The notes under the pieces were generated by a model. The model made no database searches. It had not been told where the DNA came from and worked only from the letters and a program-made list of their open reading frames with translations. Source: Gammaproteobacteria bacterium (GTDB taxonomy: Bacteria > Pseudomonadota > Gammaproteobacteria > Competibacterales > Competibacteraceae). From it: 64,000 bases of DNA. A program made the position numbers and the translations under genes. Shown piece after piece: positions 1 through 9,142 of this stretch; position 1 is the first letter of the stretch; each line of letters starts with the position of its first letter. The stretch spans positions 62,001-126,000 of the forward strand of contig JACKMZ010000007.1 in assembly GCA_024235135.1 (NCBI GenBank), read 5' to 3'.

Positions 1-54
1 GCCAGGGACCGGCACGCCCTCATCATCCGCCTGCCGTGATGACGGTTTTTCCAC
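1..54 (-). CDS. 5' end of a truncated gene, product unknown
   Basis: A minus-strand reading frame begins with GTG at 54 and stays open for 18 codons to the window edge. The start is supported by AAGGAG five bases upstream (about 60-65 on the plus strand as CTCCTT). The visible N-terminus is polar and begins MEKPSSRQADDEG. It lies downstream of, and in the same direction as, the kinase gene ending at 197, so it could be in the same operon. Too little is visible to name a family; the call rests on the ribosome binding site and open frame only. Confidence 0.45.
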   Translation of the reverse strand, partial: MEKPSSRQADDEGVPVPG

Positions 55-196
55 GGCGCTCCTTCGGCTGCGGGATGATCAGGCACCTCGCAGGGCGCTT
101 TCGGTCTATTCGGAATAGAGTCTAAAACCAGCAGCGTGAGCCGCTTCCTTGATGACGCCGCCCAGTGGCGACCGAGTAGGTCTTTGTTTCCCCGGT
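55..196. other. Short gap between the kinase gene and the edge gene
   Basis: About 140 bases with no supported gene. I see no convincing terminator or promoter in it, so the kinase and the edge gene may be co-transcribed. Confidence 0.4.
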
Positions 197-3100
197 TCAG
201 AAGGTGCCGATTAAACGGGGCTTGCTCGGCTTGTCTTGTTCCTGCTCCTGCATACGCTGTTTTTCTTCCGCGCGCCGGCGTTCCAGTTCAGCTTGCCGTG
301 CGGCTTCTTCCGCCCGCCGGCGCGCCAATTCCGCCTGCCGACGTTGTTCCGCCTGCTCATTCCGGCGGGCTTCTTCGGCTGCCCTTTTCTGAGTTTCGAT
401 ATCAGCTTGGCGGCGGGCCTCGGCATCCTTTTTCTGTTGCTCGATGACGGCTTGCCGGCGCTGATCTTCCTGACGGTCGCGGTCGGCTTGGCGACGACGT
501 GCGTCTTCCGCCTGTTGGCGCGCCGCGTCAGCCTGACGACGGCGTTCGTCTTCCGCCCGTTGACGTTCGTCTTCCTTCCTCTGCTTTTCCGCTTCAGCCA
601 AGCTGGCCTGGACCTTCTCACGCAAAGCCAGTAACCCGGCATGGTTCGGCGCAACGCTCAAACCTTTCTCGATGTTGCTCAAGCTGGTGGTAAAATCGCC
701 TCGTTGCTGGTACGACTCGGCCAAAACCTGATAACGATCCGCGATCTTGTCGAATCCCTGCTTGGCTTGCTCGTTCTGGGGATCAAGTTGCAACACCTGC
801 TGATAAGATTCAAAGGCGTTGTCGTGCACCGGCAGCGTCAGCTTGGTTTGTTGGAGTTGTTGCCCGGCTTGCTCCAGAAGTTGCGTGATCTTTTGCTGCT
901 GGCTGTCCTCCAGGGCCCGTTTCTGAGCCTCGGCGAACTGCGCTTCAACCGCCTGTCGCAGTGCCTGCAAGGCGCTTTGCCCCGGCGCCATGCCCAGACC
1001 TTTGTCAATACTGGCCAGACTGGCCTGAAAGTCGCCCTGTTGCCGCTGTTGTTCCGCCACTTGCCGGTAGGCGTCGCCCAGTTGCTTGACTCCGCGCTGG
1101 GCCGAATCATTGTTCGGGTCCAGCTTCAGCACTGCCTGATAACTGGCGTAGCTACCGTCCACGGCGGACAAGGTCAAGGGCTGGGCTTTCAATTGCTGTT
1201 CCGCCTGTCCCAGCAACCGGTCGATTTCCTGGTGACGTCGCTCGGTCTCGGCCGAGGCCGCACGGCGCTGATCCAACTCCCCTTGTATTTGATCGTGCAG
1301 AGCCAGCATCTCCTGATTCTCTGGCTCGACCTTCAGCCCCTGCTGTAACTGATCCAGACTCTGTTCCAACTGCCCCTGTTGCTGCAGTTGCCGCGCCTGT
1401 TCCTGAAACTGCTGGGCCAGCCAGGCGATCCCCTGCCGGGCTTGAGCGTTGCTTGAGTCCAGCTTAAGAACTTCCTGGTAGGCGTCATAGGCGTTACTGC
1501 CCGGCGGTTGGATGAATTGGGATTGCTGCCGATACTGCTGCGCTTGCATCAACAGTTGTTGGATGTTCGCCTGCCGCCGCTGCGCCTCCGCCCTTTGACT
1601 TTGTTCATCCAGAATCCCTTTTCCGACCTGTTCGCGCAATGCCATCAAAGCCTCGGCTTGCGGTCTGACCCGCAAGCCTTCCTCAATTTGCGTCATGCTC
1701 TTATTCAACTGGCCTTCCTGCTGAAGCTGCCGGGCTTGAGTCAGGAAGAAATTCGCCAAACGGTCCACCCCCTGATTAGCGGCGGCGTTCTGTGGATCGA
1801 GGCGCAGCACCTGCTGGTAGTTCTCGTAGGCATTGCCGCCCGGCGGCTGAGTCAATTGATTCTCGTTCCAATGACGCGCGGCCTCGGCCAACAAACCTTC
1901 GATTTGGGTCTGTATCTGGGCCTGTTCTTGTGCCTTCTGAATTTCGCCGCGCACGGCCATCAAACCCGGATGTTCGGGTACGATTTTCAGCCCTTCCTCG
2001 ACACGGGCCAACCCTTCCCGCCATTGTTTGCGTTCCAGCGCCTGCTGGGCTTCTTGCTGAAAATGATCGGCTATCCGCCTCAACCCATCGCGGGCCTGTT
2101 GATTGCCGGGGTCCATGGCCAGCACCCGCTGATACAACTGATAGGCATTGTCGTCAGCCGGCTCGGTGAACCGTGAATTGCCCAGATGCTGCTCCGCCTC
2201 GGCCAACAACTGCTTGAGTTCACTGGCACGACGCGCGACTTCCACCTGTTGTGCGCTCTTTTGCGCCAGTTCCTTGCGAATACGGTCGCGCAAGGCCAGC
2301 AGTCCGGGATGATTAGGTTGTACCCTCAGACCATTGTCGATCTGGATCAGACTGTCGCTGACCTTGCCTTGTTGAAAAAGCTGCTCGGCCTGCTGCTGAT
2401 AATAGCCAGCGATTTTCTGCAGACTGTTTTCCCCATCCGGAATGGGCGAGGTCGAGGACGTACCGGGTCCGGACCCCGGTAAGGGCAGATCCAGCGCCAG
2501 ATAACCCCCCGCCATCGCCGCCAAAACCAAGCCGCCCACCGCCCAGCCCAGCCATCGGTTACGGTGTGTCGGGCTGCCCGGTTCATGATATTCACGGGTT
2601 GCATCGATTTCCTCCCGTTGCTTGGCCTTTTTCAGGTTCTCCCTGACGGATAAGGCCTTGCTGAGATTCTCCTCGAATGGCGGTTGCCCCCGTTGTATGC
2701 GGGTGATGGCCTGAATGAACTCTTCGGCCTTTTGGAAACGTTCTTCCCTGTCCTTCGCCAACAATTTATCCAGCACCGGCTGAAACTTGGCATATTCCGG
2801 AGTGAGTATCGGCAACGGCGCGGTACTGTGCATCACCGCCACGACCAGGGGGTCTTCGGCCTCGTAAGGCAACCGGCCGGTCAACATCTTGTGGAATACG
2901 ATACCCAGACTGTACAGGTCGGAACGGCTGTCGATCTCCTGACCGGTTACCTGCTCGGGGCTCATGAAGCGCAGGCTTCCCAACGCCATGCCGGGGGCGG
3001 TCAACTGTCCGCTGCTTTCCATGAATTTGGCGACACCGAAATCGGTCAACACCGGCGTCCCTTCCTTCCGGAAAAGGATATTCAACGGCTTGACATCACG

Positions 3101-3475
3101 GTGAACGAAGCCCTTGATGTGGGCGTAACCCAGGGCGCTGGCAATCGCCTTGGCGACCTCCAGAGCCTCTGGCAGAGGCAATCCTTGGTCAATGCGGTCT
3201 TCCAGGGTACCCCCAGGAAGATATTCCATGGAAAGGTAATAGTAATTACCGAAGGAGCCACAATCGAATATCGTAATAATATTCTGATGGCTCAACTGCG
3301 CGACGTATTTGCCTTCATTGAGAAAGCGTTGAGCGAACTGACTATCCGCCGCAAGAGCTGGAGCGACGACTTTCAAGGCAACAAGCCGGGATAGGGCCTC
3401 CTGAGTGGCTAAATACACCGTAGCCATCCCACCTCGACCCAATTCGTGTTCTATTTTATAACCCGGTATGTCCAT
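197..3475 (-). CDS. Membrane Ser/Thr protein kinase with six extracytoplasmic repeats
   Basis: A 1092-residue Hanks-type kinase. Residues 1-265 hold the kinase domain: glycine loop GRGGMATVY (13-21), ATP lysine in ALKVV (K35), catalytic HRDVKPLN (125-132), DFG (145-147) and SPEQ (172-175). A single membrane segment lies at about 308-328. From about 355 to 960 there are five to six tandem TPR-like repeats of about 110 residues, each with a pattern like NAYxxYQxVLxLDPxN followed by a second helical unit xxSLxxIxxGLxVxP. The tail from about 970 is an Arg/Glu/Gln-rich coiled coil. It is divergent from a PP2C phosphatase at 3720, its likely partner. The kinase assignment is firm; the signal it senses is unknown. 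Confidence 0.93.
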   Translation of the reverse strand: MDIPGYKIEHELGRGGMATVYLATQEALSRLVALKVVAPALAADSQFAQRFLNEGKYVAQLSHQNIITIFDCGSFGNYYYLSMEYLPGGTLEDRIDQGLPLPEALEVAKAIASALGYAHIKGFVHRDVKPLNILFRKEGTPVLTDFGVAKFMESSGQLTAPGMALGSLRFMSPEQVTGQEIDSRSDLYSLGIVFHKMLTGRLPYEAEDPLVVAVMHSTAPLPILTPEYAKFQPVLDKLLAKDREERFQKAEEFIQAITRIQRGQPPFEENLSKALSVRENLKKAKQREEIDATREYHEPGSPTHRNRWLGWAVGGLVLAAMAGGYLALDLPLPGSGPGTSSTSPIPDGENSLQKIAGYYQQQAEQLFQQGKVSDSLIQIDNGLRVQPNHPGLLALRDRIRKELAQKSAQQVEVARRASELKQLLAEAEQHLGNSRFTEPADDNAYQLYQRVLAMDPGNQQARDGLRRIADHFQQEAQQALERKQWREGLARVEEGLKIVPEHPGLMAVRGEIQKAQEQAQIQTQIEGLLAEAARHWNENQLTQPPGGNAYENYQQVLRLDPQNAAANQGVDRLANFFLTQARQLQQEGQLNKSMTQIEEGLRVRPQAEALMALREQVGKGILDEQSQRAEAQRRQANIQQLLMQAQQYRQQSQFIQPPGSNAYDAYQEVLKLDSSNAQARQGIAWLAQQFQEQARQLQQQGQLEQSLDQLQQGLKVEPENQEMLALHDQIQGELDQRRAASAETERRHQEIDRLLGQAEQQLKAQPLTLSAVDGSYASYQAVLKLDPNNDSAQRGVKQLGDAYRQVAEQQRQQGDFQASLASIDKGLGMAPGQSALQALRQAVEAQFAEAQKRALEDSQQQKITQLLEQAGQQLQQTKLTLPVHDNAFESYQQVLQLDPQNEQAKQGFDKIADRYQVLAESYQQRGDFTTSLSNIEKGLSVAPNHAGLLALREKVQASLAEAEKQRKEDERQRAEDERRRQADAARQQAEDARRRQADRDRQEDQRRQAVIEQQKKDAEARRQADIETQKRAAEEARRNEQAEQRRQAELARRRAEEAARQAELERRRAEEKQRMQEQEQDKPSKPRLIGTF

Positions 3476-3719
3476 CTCGACAGTATTTCACCAAACACCT
3501 TGATTTGAAACCGCCTCCGGACTGAGATAACGGAGCCTGTTTAGAGTTGTATAGCAATGTTTGTGGCGGGAATATGCGTATACTGTCCGCCAATTCAAAT
3601 ACAAGCGAACTTATTGGTCTTAAGCAACTTATAGGCCATTAAAGAGGACTCACCGCCGTGCTAGCGTGGCCAATGTCCGGTGCATCGCCCCAGCACGATA
3701 TGAGAAGAGGTTGTCATTG
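3476..3719. promoter_or_regulatory. Divergent intergenic region between kinase and phosphatase
   Basis: This 244-base region separates two divergent genes and must contain both promoters. I could not assign clear -35/-10 pairs. The phosphatase is preceded by AGAAGAGG about nine bases before ATG 3720, which decides that start over an upstream in-frame GTG. Confidence 0.4.
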
Positions 3720-4613
3720 ATGAGTTGGGAATACGGGGCTGGCACCCACGTCGGCAATATCAGGCAACGCAACGAAGATCACTACCACGCTGACCCGGAA
3801 GCGGGTATCTGGGTGGTTGCGGACGGGATGGGGGGGCGGCAGGCGGGCGACGTGGCCAGCGGCATCATCGCCGATTTCATACCCTCCGCGCTCAGGGAGG
3901 GATCGTCGGTTCTGGATGCCGTCGCTCACTCGCACCAGGCCGTCATCAATGTCCTGGCCGAAGGCAAAGGCGCCGCGGGCATGGGCAGTACCGCGGTCGT
4001 TTTACAACTCAAGGGAAACCATTACGAGATTGGTTGGGTGGGTGACAGCCGCGCCTACTTATGGAACGGCGATTTACTCCCCTTGACACGGGATCACACG
4101 GTCGTTCAACGCTTGGTGGAAGCCGGCGCCCTCAGCCCTGAAGACGCACGCGACCACCCGCACCGCAGCAGTCTGTTGCAGGCTTTGGGCTCCACGGAAA
4201 TCGTCGGGGTCGATGTGGAAGTCACCCAAGGCACACTCAAGCCCGGGGAACAAATCCTATTGTGCAGCGACGGCTTGACCTCCGAAGTAAAAGACGACGA
4301 AATCGCCGCCATTCTCGAACAGCCACTGGATGTTCAGGGAAAAGTGGATCGGCTGATCCAGGCCGCATTGAATAACGGCGGCAAGGATAATGTAACGGTG
4401 CTCTTGATCACGGCCCAAAATGGTCCATTGCCGATGGACCAAAATGATCCGTTGCGAACCGACACTATCGAAAGAGCGATCCCATCCCAACAACCACGCG
4501 AACCGGATCATAAGATGTCTTCGACGGCAGCCACCGGGTTATGGCTGATGATCCTATTGTCGGTAACCCTTGGCGCGGCACTGCTGGTTCGCTGGCTGTC
4601 CAGCGTCAATTGA
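3720..4613 (+). CDS. PP2C-family Ser/Thr protein phosphatase, tail-anchored
   Basis: A 297-residue PPM/PP2C phosphatase, expected to remove phosphate from Ser/Thr using two metal ions. Visible motifs are RQRNEDHY near the N-terminus, VVADGMGGRQAGDVAS (metal-binding Asp and Gly), GMGSTAVVL, WVGDSRAYL, the RDHTVVQ segment, LLCSDGLTSEV and GGKDNVTVLL near the end of the domain. A hydrophobic segment (about residues 273-292) at the C-terminus probably anchors it in the inner membrane with the catalytic domain in the cytoplasm. It is divergent from the receptor-like kinase, suggesting an opposing pair. The start at 3720 is chosen because homologous PP2C domains begin here and a ribosome binding site precedes it. 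Confidence 0.93.
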   Translation: MSWEYGAGTHVGNIRQRNEDHYHADPEAGIWVVADGMGGRQAGDVASGIIADFIPSALREGSSVLDAVAHSHQAVINVLAEGKGAAGMGSTAVVLQLKGNHYEIGWVGDSRAYLWNGDLLPLTRDHTVVQRLVEAGALSPEDARDHPHRSSLLQALGSTEIVGVDVEVTQGTLKPGEQILLCSDGLTSEVKDDEIAAILEQPLDVQGKVDRLIQAALNNGGKDNVTVLLITAQNGPLPMDQNDPLRTDTIERAIPSQQPREPDHKMSSTAATGLWLMILLSVTLGAALLVRWLSSVN

Positions 4614-4922
4614 TCGGATGGTCACGACCGCCACTGCCGAGGAGATTTCCCCCAATATTCAACGCTAGAAGCAGCACGGAAAACTCAGGACTCAGCAAGA
4701 AGCCTGTTGCTAATCGTATGTAAATGTTGTAATATTACAACATTGTCCATTGACAAACCAACTTATTGATGCTAAACGTTTCTTTATACGCAGACTAGGC
4801 GTTAAGCAAACGACGTTCGGCTCCAGCCACAGCGGGTAGAGCTGTTCGGTTACAATGGTTTGTAAAAATGCAACATAGCCCAATCTGCATCCAATGACAC
4901 TTTTGACCCGCATGTCTTCAAG
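4614..4922. other. Gene-free stretch carrying an operator-like palindrome
   Basis: About 310 bases without a supported gene. It holds a perfect 22-bp palindrome (4723-4744) directly followed by a -35-like TTGACA (4750-4755); both are listed separately. Confidence 0.6.
4723..4744. promoter_or_regulatory. Perfect 22-bp palindrome, candidate operator
   Basis: AATGTTGTAAT at 4723-4733 is followed immediately by its exact reverse complement ATTACAACATT. The site ends five bases before TTGACA at 4750-4755, where a weak extended -10 (TGCTAAAC, about 4770-4777) would be in register. The position suggests repression of the outer-membrane protein gene at 4932. It loosely resembles metal-regulator boxes of the Zur type (AATGTT ends, AT-rich core) but the spacing differs, so the regulator is unassigned. 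Confidence 0.6.
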
Positions 4923-4931
4923 GTGAAGCCG

Positions 4932-5879
4932 ATGAATAGAAAAATCGTTACCCCTTTCGCTTCCTCGTTATCCGTAGCCGCTTTGTTAGCCCCCAGTCTG
5001 GCCGGGGCAGTGGATTTTGCCTTTCAACCCCGGCTGGAAGGTGGATTCATGTACTACGAGTTTGAATCGCAGCCCGCCACTTTGACCGTTTTCGATAATA
5101 ATGGTCTGGTCGCGTCCAGCAGCTCCGTCAGCGGTTTCAAATTCAATGATGTCATGCCTATGCTCGGAGCGGGCTTCACCGTGTTCGCCGATCGGTTCTT
5201 TTTTGATATATCAGGGCAAAAAGCTTTCAACGGTTCCGATAGCGACGACTTTAATTCTTTTATATTCGGCACCGGAAACTCGCTAATCCCGGTATTGGAC
5301 ACCTCGCTCAATCTGGATGCGGACTTCGATCGATATGAATACGCCATTTCTGCGGGTTACGCGGTGACTGACAGTTGGTCAGTATTCGCCGGCTATAAAT
5401 ACGCCAAATCCAAATTCGACGTGGATCGCGTTGGCACAATTGATCTCTTTCAGCCCGTTGGCCCCACGTTGGCAACCTACAGCGACGAGTTCGAGTTTGC
5501 CTTCAAGCAAGATGGACCCTTCATCGGAACGACCTACGGTTGGCAAATCAATCAAGGCGCCATGAAAGGTTTGCTGTCAGCGAATATCGCCGTAGCGTTC
5601 CTGGACGGCGAAATCAAAGATCAAAAGGTGAAAAATGCTGTCGCTGAACTGGATGGCGTGCAAGTGCCTTTTGAAGATCAAAGTATCAGTCCATTCAAAG
5701 GGGACACGGTCGGGTTTACCTTCGGCGTGGGCTGGAAAGGTTTTACGCCGGTGGAAGGTCTAACCTATTCTCTGGGCATCAATGGCTACCAATACGATTT
5801 CAGCGCCGACGAGAAAGGCGTCTCGGATGTCAAGGAAACCCAGATAAACTTCCGTGCCGGGATTTCCTATACCTTCTAA
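4932..5879 (+). CDS. Outer-membrane beta-barrel protein
   Basis: A 315-residue protein with a signal peptide (MNRKIVTPFASS... ending near LAGAVDF) and alternating aromatic/polar strands such as GFMYYEF, GYAVTDSWSVFAGYKY and SLGINGYQYDF. It ends in a Phe (GISYTF), the usual outer-membrane barrel signature. The ATG at 4932 is preferred over the GTG at 4923 because AAGGTG lies just upstream of it. It is followed by a strong terminator. I do not recognise a specific family; a porin-like or small-barrel role is inference. Confidence 0.8.
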   Translation: MNRKIVTPFASSLSVAALLAPSLAGAVDFAFQPRLEGGFMYYEFESQPATLTVFDNNGLVASSSSVSGFKFNDVMPMLGAGFTVFADRFFFDISGQKAFNGSDSDDFNSFIFGTGNSLIPVLDTSLNLDADFDRYEYAISAGYAVTDSWSVFAGYKYAKSKFDVDRVGTIDLFQPVGPTLATYSDEFEFAFKQDGPFIGTTYGWQINQGAMKGLLSANIAVAFLDGEIKDQKVKNAVAELDGVQVPFEDQSISPFKGDTVGFTFGVGWKGFTPVEGLTYSLGINGYQYDFSADEKGVSDVKETQINFRAGISYTF

Positions 5880-5906
5880 ATTCAAACCCAGCCATTTCAA
5901 CCTTAT

Positions 5907-5942
5907 AGGGAAATTCGGCTCAGGCTGAATTTCCCTTTTTTT
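5907..5942 (+). terminator. Rho-independent terminator after the barrel protein gene
   Basis: AGGGAAATTC (5907-5916) pairs perfectly with GAATTTCCCT (5927-5936) around a 10-base loop, followed by a run of T to 5942. Confidence 0.9.
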
Positions 5943-5955
5943 CCAGGAACGCGCT

Positions 5956-6285
5956 ATGTTTCGCAATGTCGCCCATTGGCTGATTCCATTTCTGTTGTCG
6001 CTACTCGCCGCCTTGCCCTCCTTTGCCGCCGAGCCCAGAAATTTCTGTGACGACTCCGAATTAAATCAGCAATGGAACGACGCGCTGAGTAAATATCCCA
6101 AGGACCCGCTGTTGCTCAAATTGTCCGCCGTCCGCACCGCCTTGTGCGGGATGGTCCATTCAGGTCAGATTAATCTGGAAACGGCACGGACGACTTGGGA
6201 AGACGCTCTGACCGATGCGCTGTTGGAGTGGGCCAAGGATGAGCAGGCCAAGCGGGGCTTGTTGCGGTTGTTCGGCACCTTCTGA
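5956..6285 (+). CDS. Small secreted protein, function unknown
   Basis: A 109-residue protein with a clear signal peptide (hydrophobic stretch LIPFLLSLLAALPSFA, cleavage near AA-EP). The mature part is about 85 residues, mostly helical, with two cysteines (CDDSEL and ALCGM) that could form a disulfide in the periplasm. It starts just after the terminator of the barrel gene, so it needs its own promoter or read-through. No family recognised. Confidence 0.65.
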   Translation: MFRNVAHWLIPFLLSLLAALPSFAAEPRNFCDDSELNQQWNDALSKYPKDPLLLKLSAVRTALCGMVHSGQINLETARTTWEDALTDALLEWAKDEQAKRGLLRLFGTF

Positions 6286-6312
6286 TCAGCCGGGATATCC
6301 TATCGAAAGGCG

Positions 6313-6570
<258 letters not shown>

Positions 6571-6617
6571 TCACCTCGTTGGGCTGATCGGGCTGAACCT
6601 GCGGTCTGCCCTGATCG

Positions 6618-7178
<561 letters not shown>

Positions 7179-7784
7179 TTATTCTCGCAAGGCGTTTATC
7201 CGCTGCGTTGCCGAGTCCCTACATAATAGTGCATACCTTACCTGGCCTGCTTTGTTTTCCCGCAGTACCCGCCAGGTGCTGGGCAGGTCCGGAGTCTTCG
7301 GCGCACGTTCGGCTTCCACGTAAATACGCGCCTCGGGAGCCAGCCAGTGACCCTGTTCCAACGCTTGGCATATGGGGCCGAGCAATCCCTTTCCAAAGGG
7401 AGGGTCCAGCAGGACCACATCGAAAGCCGTGGCCACTCCCTGCAACCACACCAGGGCATCCACCTGCTTCACGTTCGGCTCCTGCAGACCCAAACTGGCT
7501 AAGTTATCGCGCAGGCAGCGGGCGGCCAAAGGATGATGCTCGACGAACACGACCTCGCCCGCGCCGCGAGACAGCGCCTCGATGCCCAAGGCGCCACTGC
7601 CGGCGAACAAATCCAGACAGCGGGCTCCGGAGATGATGGGCGCCAGCCAATTGAAGAGCGTTTCGCGGACCCGATCCGGCGTCGGACGCAAACCCTCGAT
7701 TGCGGGAAAACTCAACCGGCGACCCCGCCAACGACCGCCTATGACCCGTAACCGGCCGCTGGCAGATGGCGAACGAGGCGCCAT
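7179..7784 (-). CDS. rsmD: 16S rRNA (guanine(966)-N2)-methyltransferase
   Basis: 201 residues. A SAM-dependent methyltransferase that modifies G966 of 16S rRNA. Visible features are the N-terminal RVIGGRWRGRRL, RPTPDRVRETLFNWL, the SAM-binding LDLFAGSGALGIEALSRGA and the catalytic DPPF. Its start lies three bases after the stop of the upstream M16 gene, so the two are surely co-transcribed. Confidence 0.95.
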   Translation of the reverse strand: MAPRSPSASGRLRVIGGRWRGRRLSFPAIEGLRPTPDRVRETLFNWLAPIISGARCLDLFAGSGALGIEALSRGAGEVVFVEHHPLAARCLRDNLASLGLQEPNVKQVDALVWLQGVATAFDVVLLDPPFGKGLLGPICQALEQGHWLAPEARIYVEAERAPKTPDLPSTWRVLRENKAGQVRYALLCRDSATQRINALRE

Positions 7785-7787
7785 GAC

Positions 7788-9098
7788 TCAGCCGCCGACA
7801 ATCACCGTCAGCAGTTTATCGGGATCGATCCGCCGTTTCAGGGCGTCGTCCACCTGTGCTTGCGTTACGGCTTCGATCTGGCCCGGAAAGGTCTGCAGAT
7901 AATCCAAGGGCAGGTCGTAAAAACCGATCATGGCCAGATACTGAACGATCTTGCCATTGCTATCCAAACGCAAGGCGAAGCCCCCCGTTATGTTCTGGCG
8001 GGCCTCCTCCAGACTTTCGGGCTTAGGGCCGTTGGCCACGAGACCCCGCAGCGTGTCGGTGGCCACCTGCACGGCTTGATCAACCTGATCGACACGGGTC
8101 TGCAACCCGATGACGAAGGGTCCCGCCTGGCGCATGAGGGCGAAATAGCTGTAAGTGCTGTAGGAAAGCCCGCGTTTCTCCCGAACTTCGTCCGCCAAAC
8201 GGGAAACCAGACCATTGCCGCCCAAAACGTGATTGCCCAGATAAAGACTGAAATAATCCGGATCACCGCGCCGGATGCCCACTTGGCCGATCAACACATG
8301 AGCCTGGCTGGAAGGATAGGGGATGCGCGCCACCCGAGCTTGCGTGAGTGGTTTGACTTCAGGCAAGGCGGGAGCGGGTTCGCCTTTCGGCAATTCACCG
8401 ACCAGTTTATTGGCCAGGGATTCGGCTTGACTGCGATCGAGATCGCCGACAATCGCCAATACGGCATTGGCCGCCACATAGTAACGCGCGTGGAAAGCCT
8501 GAATATCCTCGCGAGTCAAGGACCGCAGGCTGGCTTCAGTGCCTTCGGGTGGGGATGCGTAAGGGTGATCGCCATACAACGCCTTGTAAAAGGCGCGTTC
8601 GGCAATCGTGGCGGGTGACTGCTCGCCCTGCTGTACCGCCGCGATGAGTCGATTGCGTTCGCGTTCCAGGGATTCCTGGGCGAACGCGGGTTCCTTCAGC
8701 AGGCTGGCCAGGGTATCGACGGCCGGCTCCAGGTATTCCGCCGCGGACAGGCTGCGCAAGGTTATCCAGGCCATGTCGCGTTCGGCGCCGCTACCCAGTT
8801 GCGCCCCGACATTATCGAAGCGTTCGGCTACGGCATCGGCCGATAAGGTTTTCGTGCCGCTATCCATCAGAATATTCACCAACTGCGCCAGCCCAGGTTT
8901 GTCCCCATCACGGGCGGAACCGGCGTCGAATACGAGTTGGAGATCGACCATCGGCAAGCCGGGGGACGCCACGAAATACACGCGCACGCCGTTGTCCGTA
9001 TTCCAATGTTGTATAGGGGGAATGGCCCAGACCATTCCGGGCAACGCACTCAGCACAGCCAGGAACGCGCCCAGCAGCCATTTGGATTGTCTGTTCAT
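7788..9098 (-). CDS. M16 peptidase-family protein, non-catalytic partner
   Basis: A 436-residue exported M16 protein with signal peptide (LLGAFLAVLSALPGMVWA). The position of the zinc-binding HxxEH motif is occupied by a non-matching segment (GLAQLVNILMDSGT), so it cannot bind zinc in the usual way. It keeps the Arg/Tyr substrate-clamp region (EKRGLSYSTYS), as the catalytically inactive subunit of paired M16B enzymes does. I chose ATG 9098 over upstream non-ATG starts because the signal peptide begins there. It probably forms a heterodimer with the active enzyme encoded immediately upstream. Confidence 0.88.
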   Translation of the reverse strand: MNRQSKWLLGAFLAVLSALPGMVWAIPPIQHWNTDNGVRVYFVASPGLPMVDLQLVFDAGSARDGDKPGLAQLVNILMDSGTKTLSADAVAERFDNVGAQLGSGAERDMAWITLRSLSAAEYLEPAVDTLASLLKEPAFAQESLERERNRLIAAVQQGEQSPATIAERAFYKALYGDHPYASPPEGTEASLRSLTREDIQAFHARYYVAANAVLAIVGDLDRSQAESLANKLVGELPKGEPAPALPEVKPLTQARVARIPYPSSQAHVLIGQVGIRRGDPDYFSLYLGNHVLGGNGLVSRLADEVREKRGLSYSTYSYFALMRQAGPFVIGLQTRVDQVDQAVQVATDTLRGLVANGPKPESLEEARQNITGGFALRLDSNGKIVQYLAMIGFYDLPLDYLQTFPGQIEAVTQAQVDDALKRRIDPDKLLTVIVGG

Positions 9099-9142
9099 GA
9101 TGCTCTCAGAAGTGATCGATTTCGCACGGCCTGTGCCGTGAT

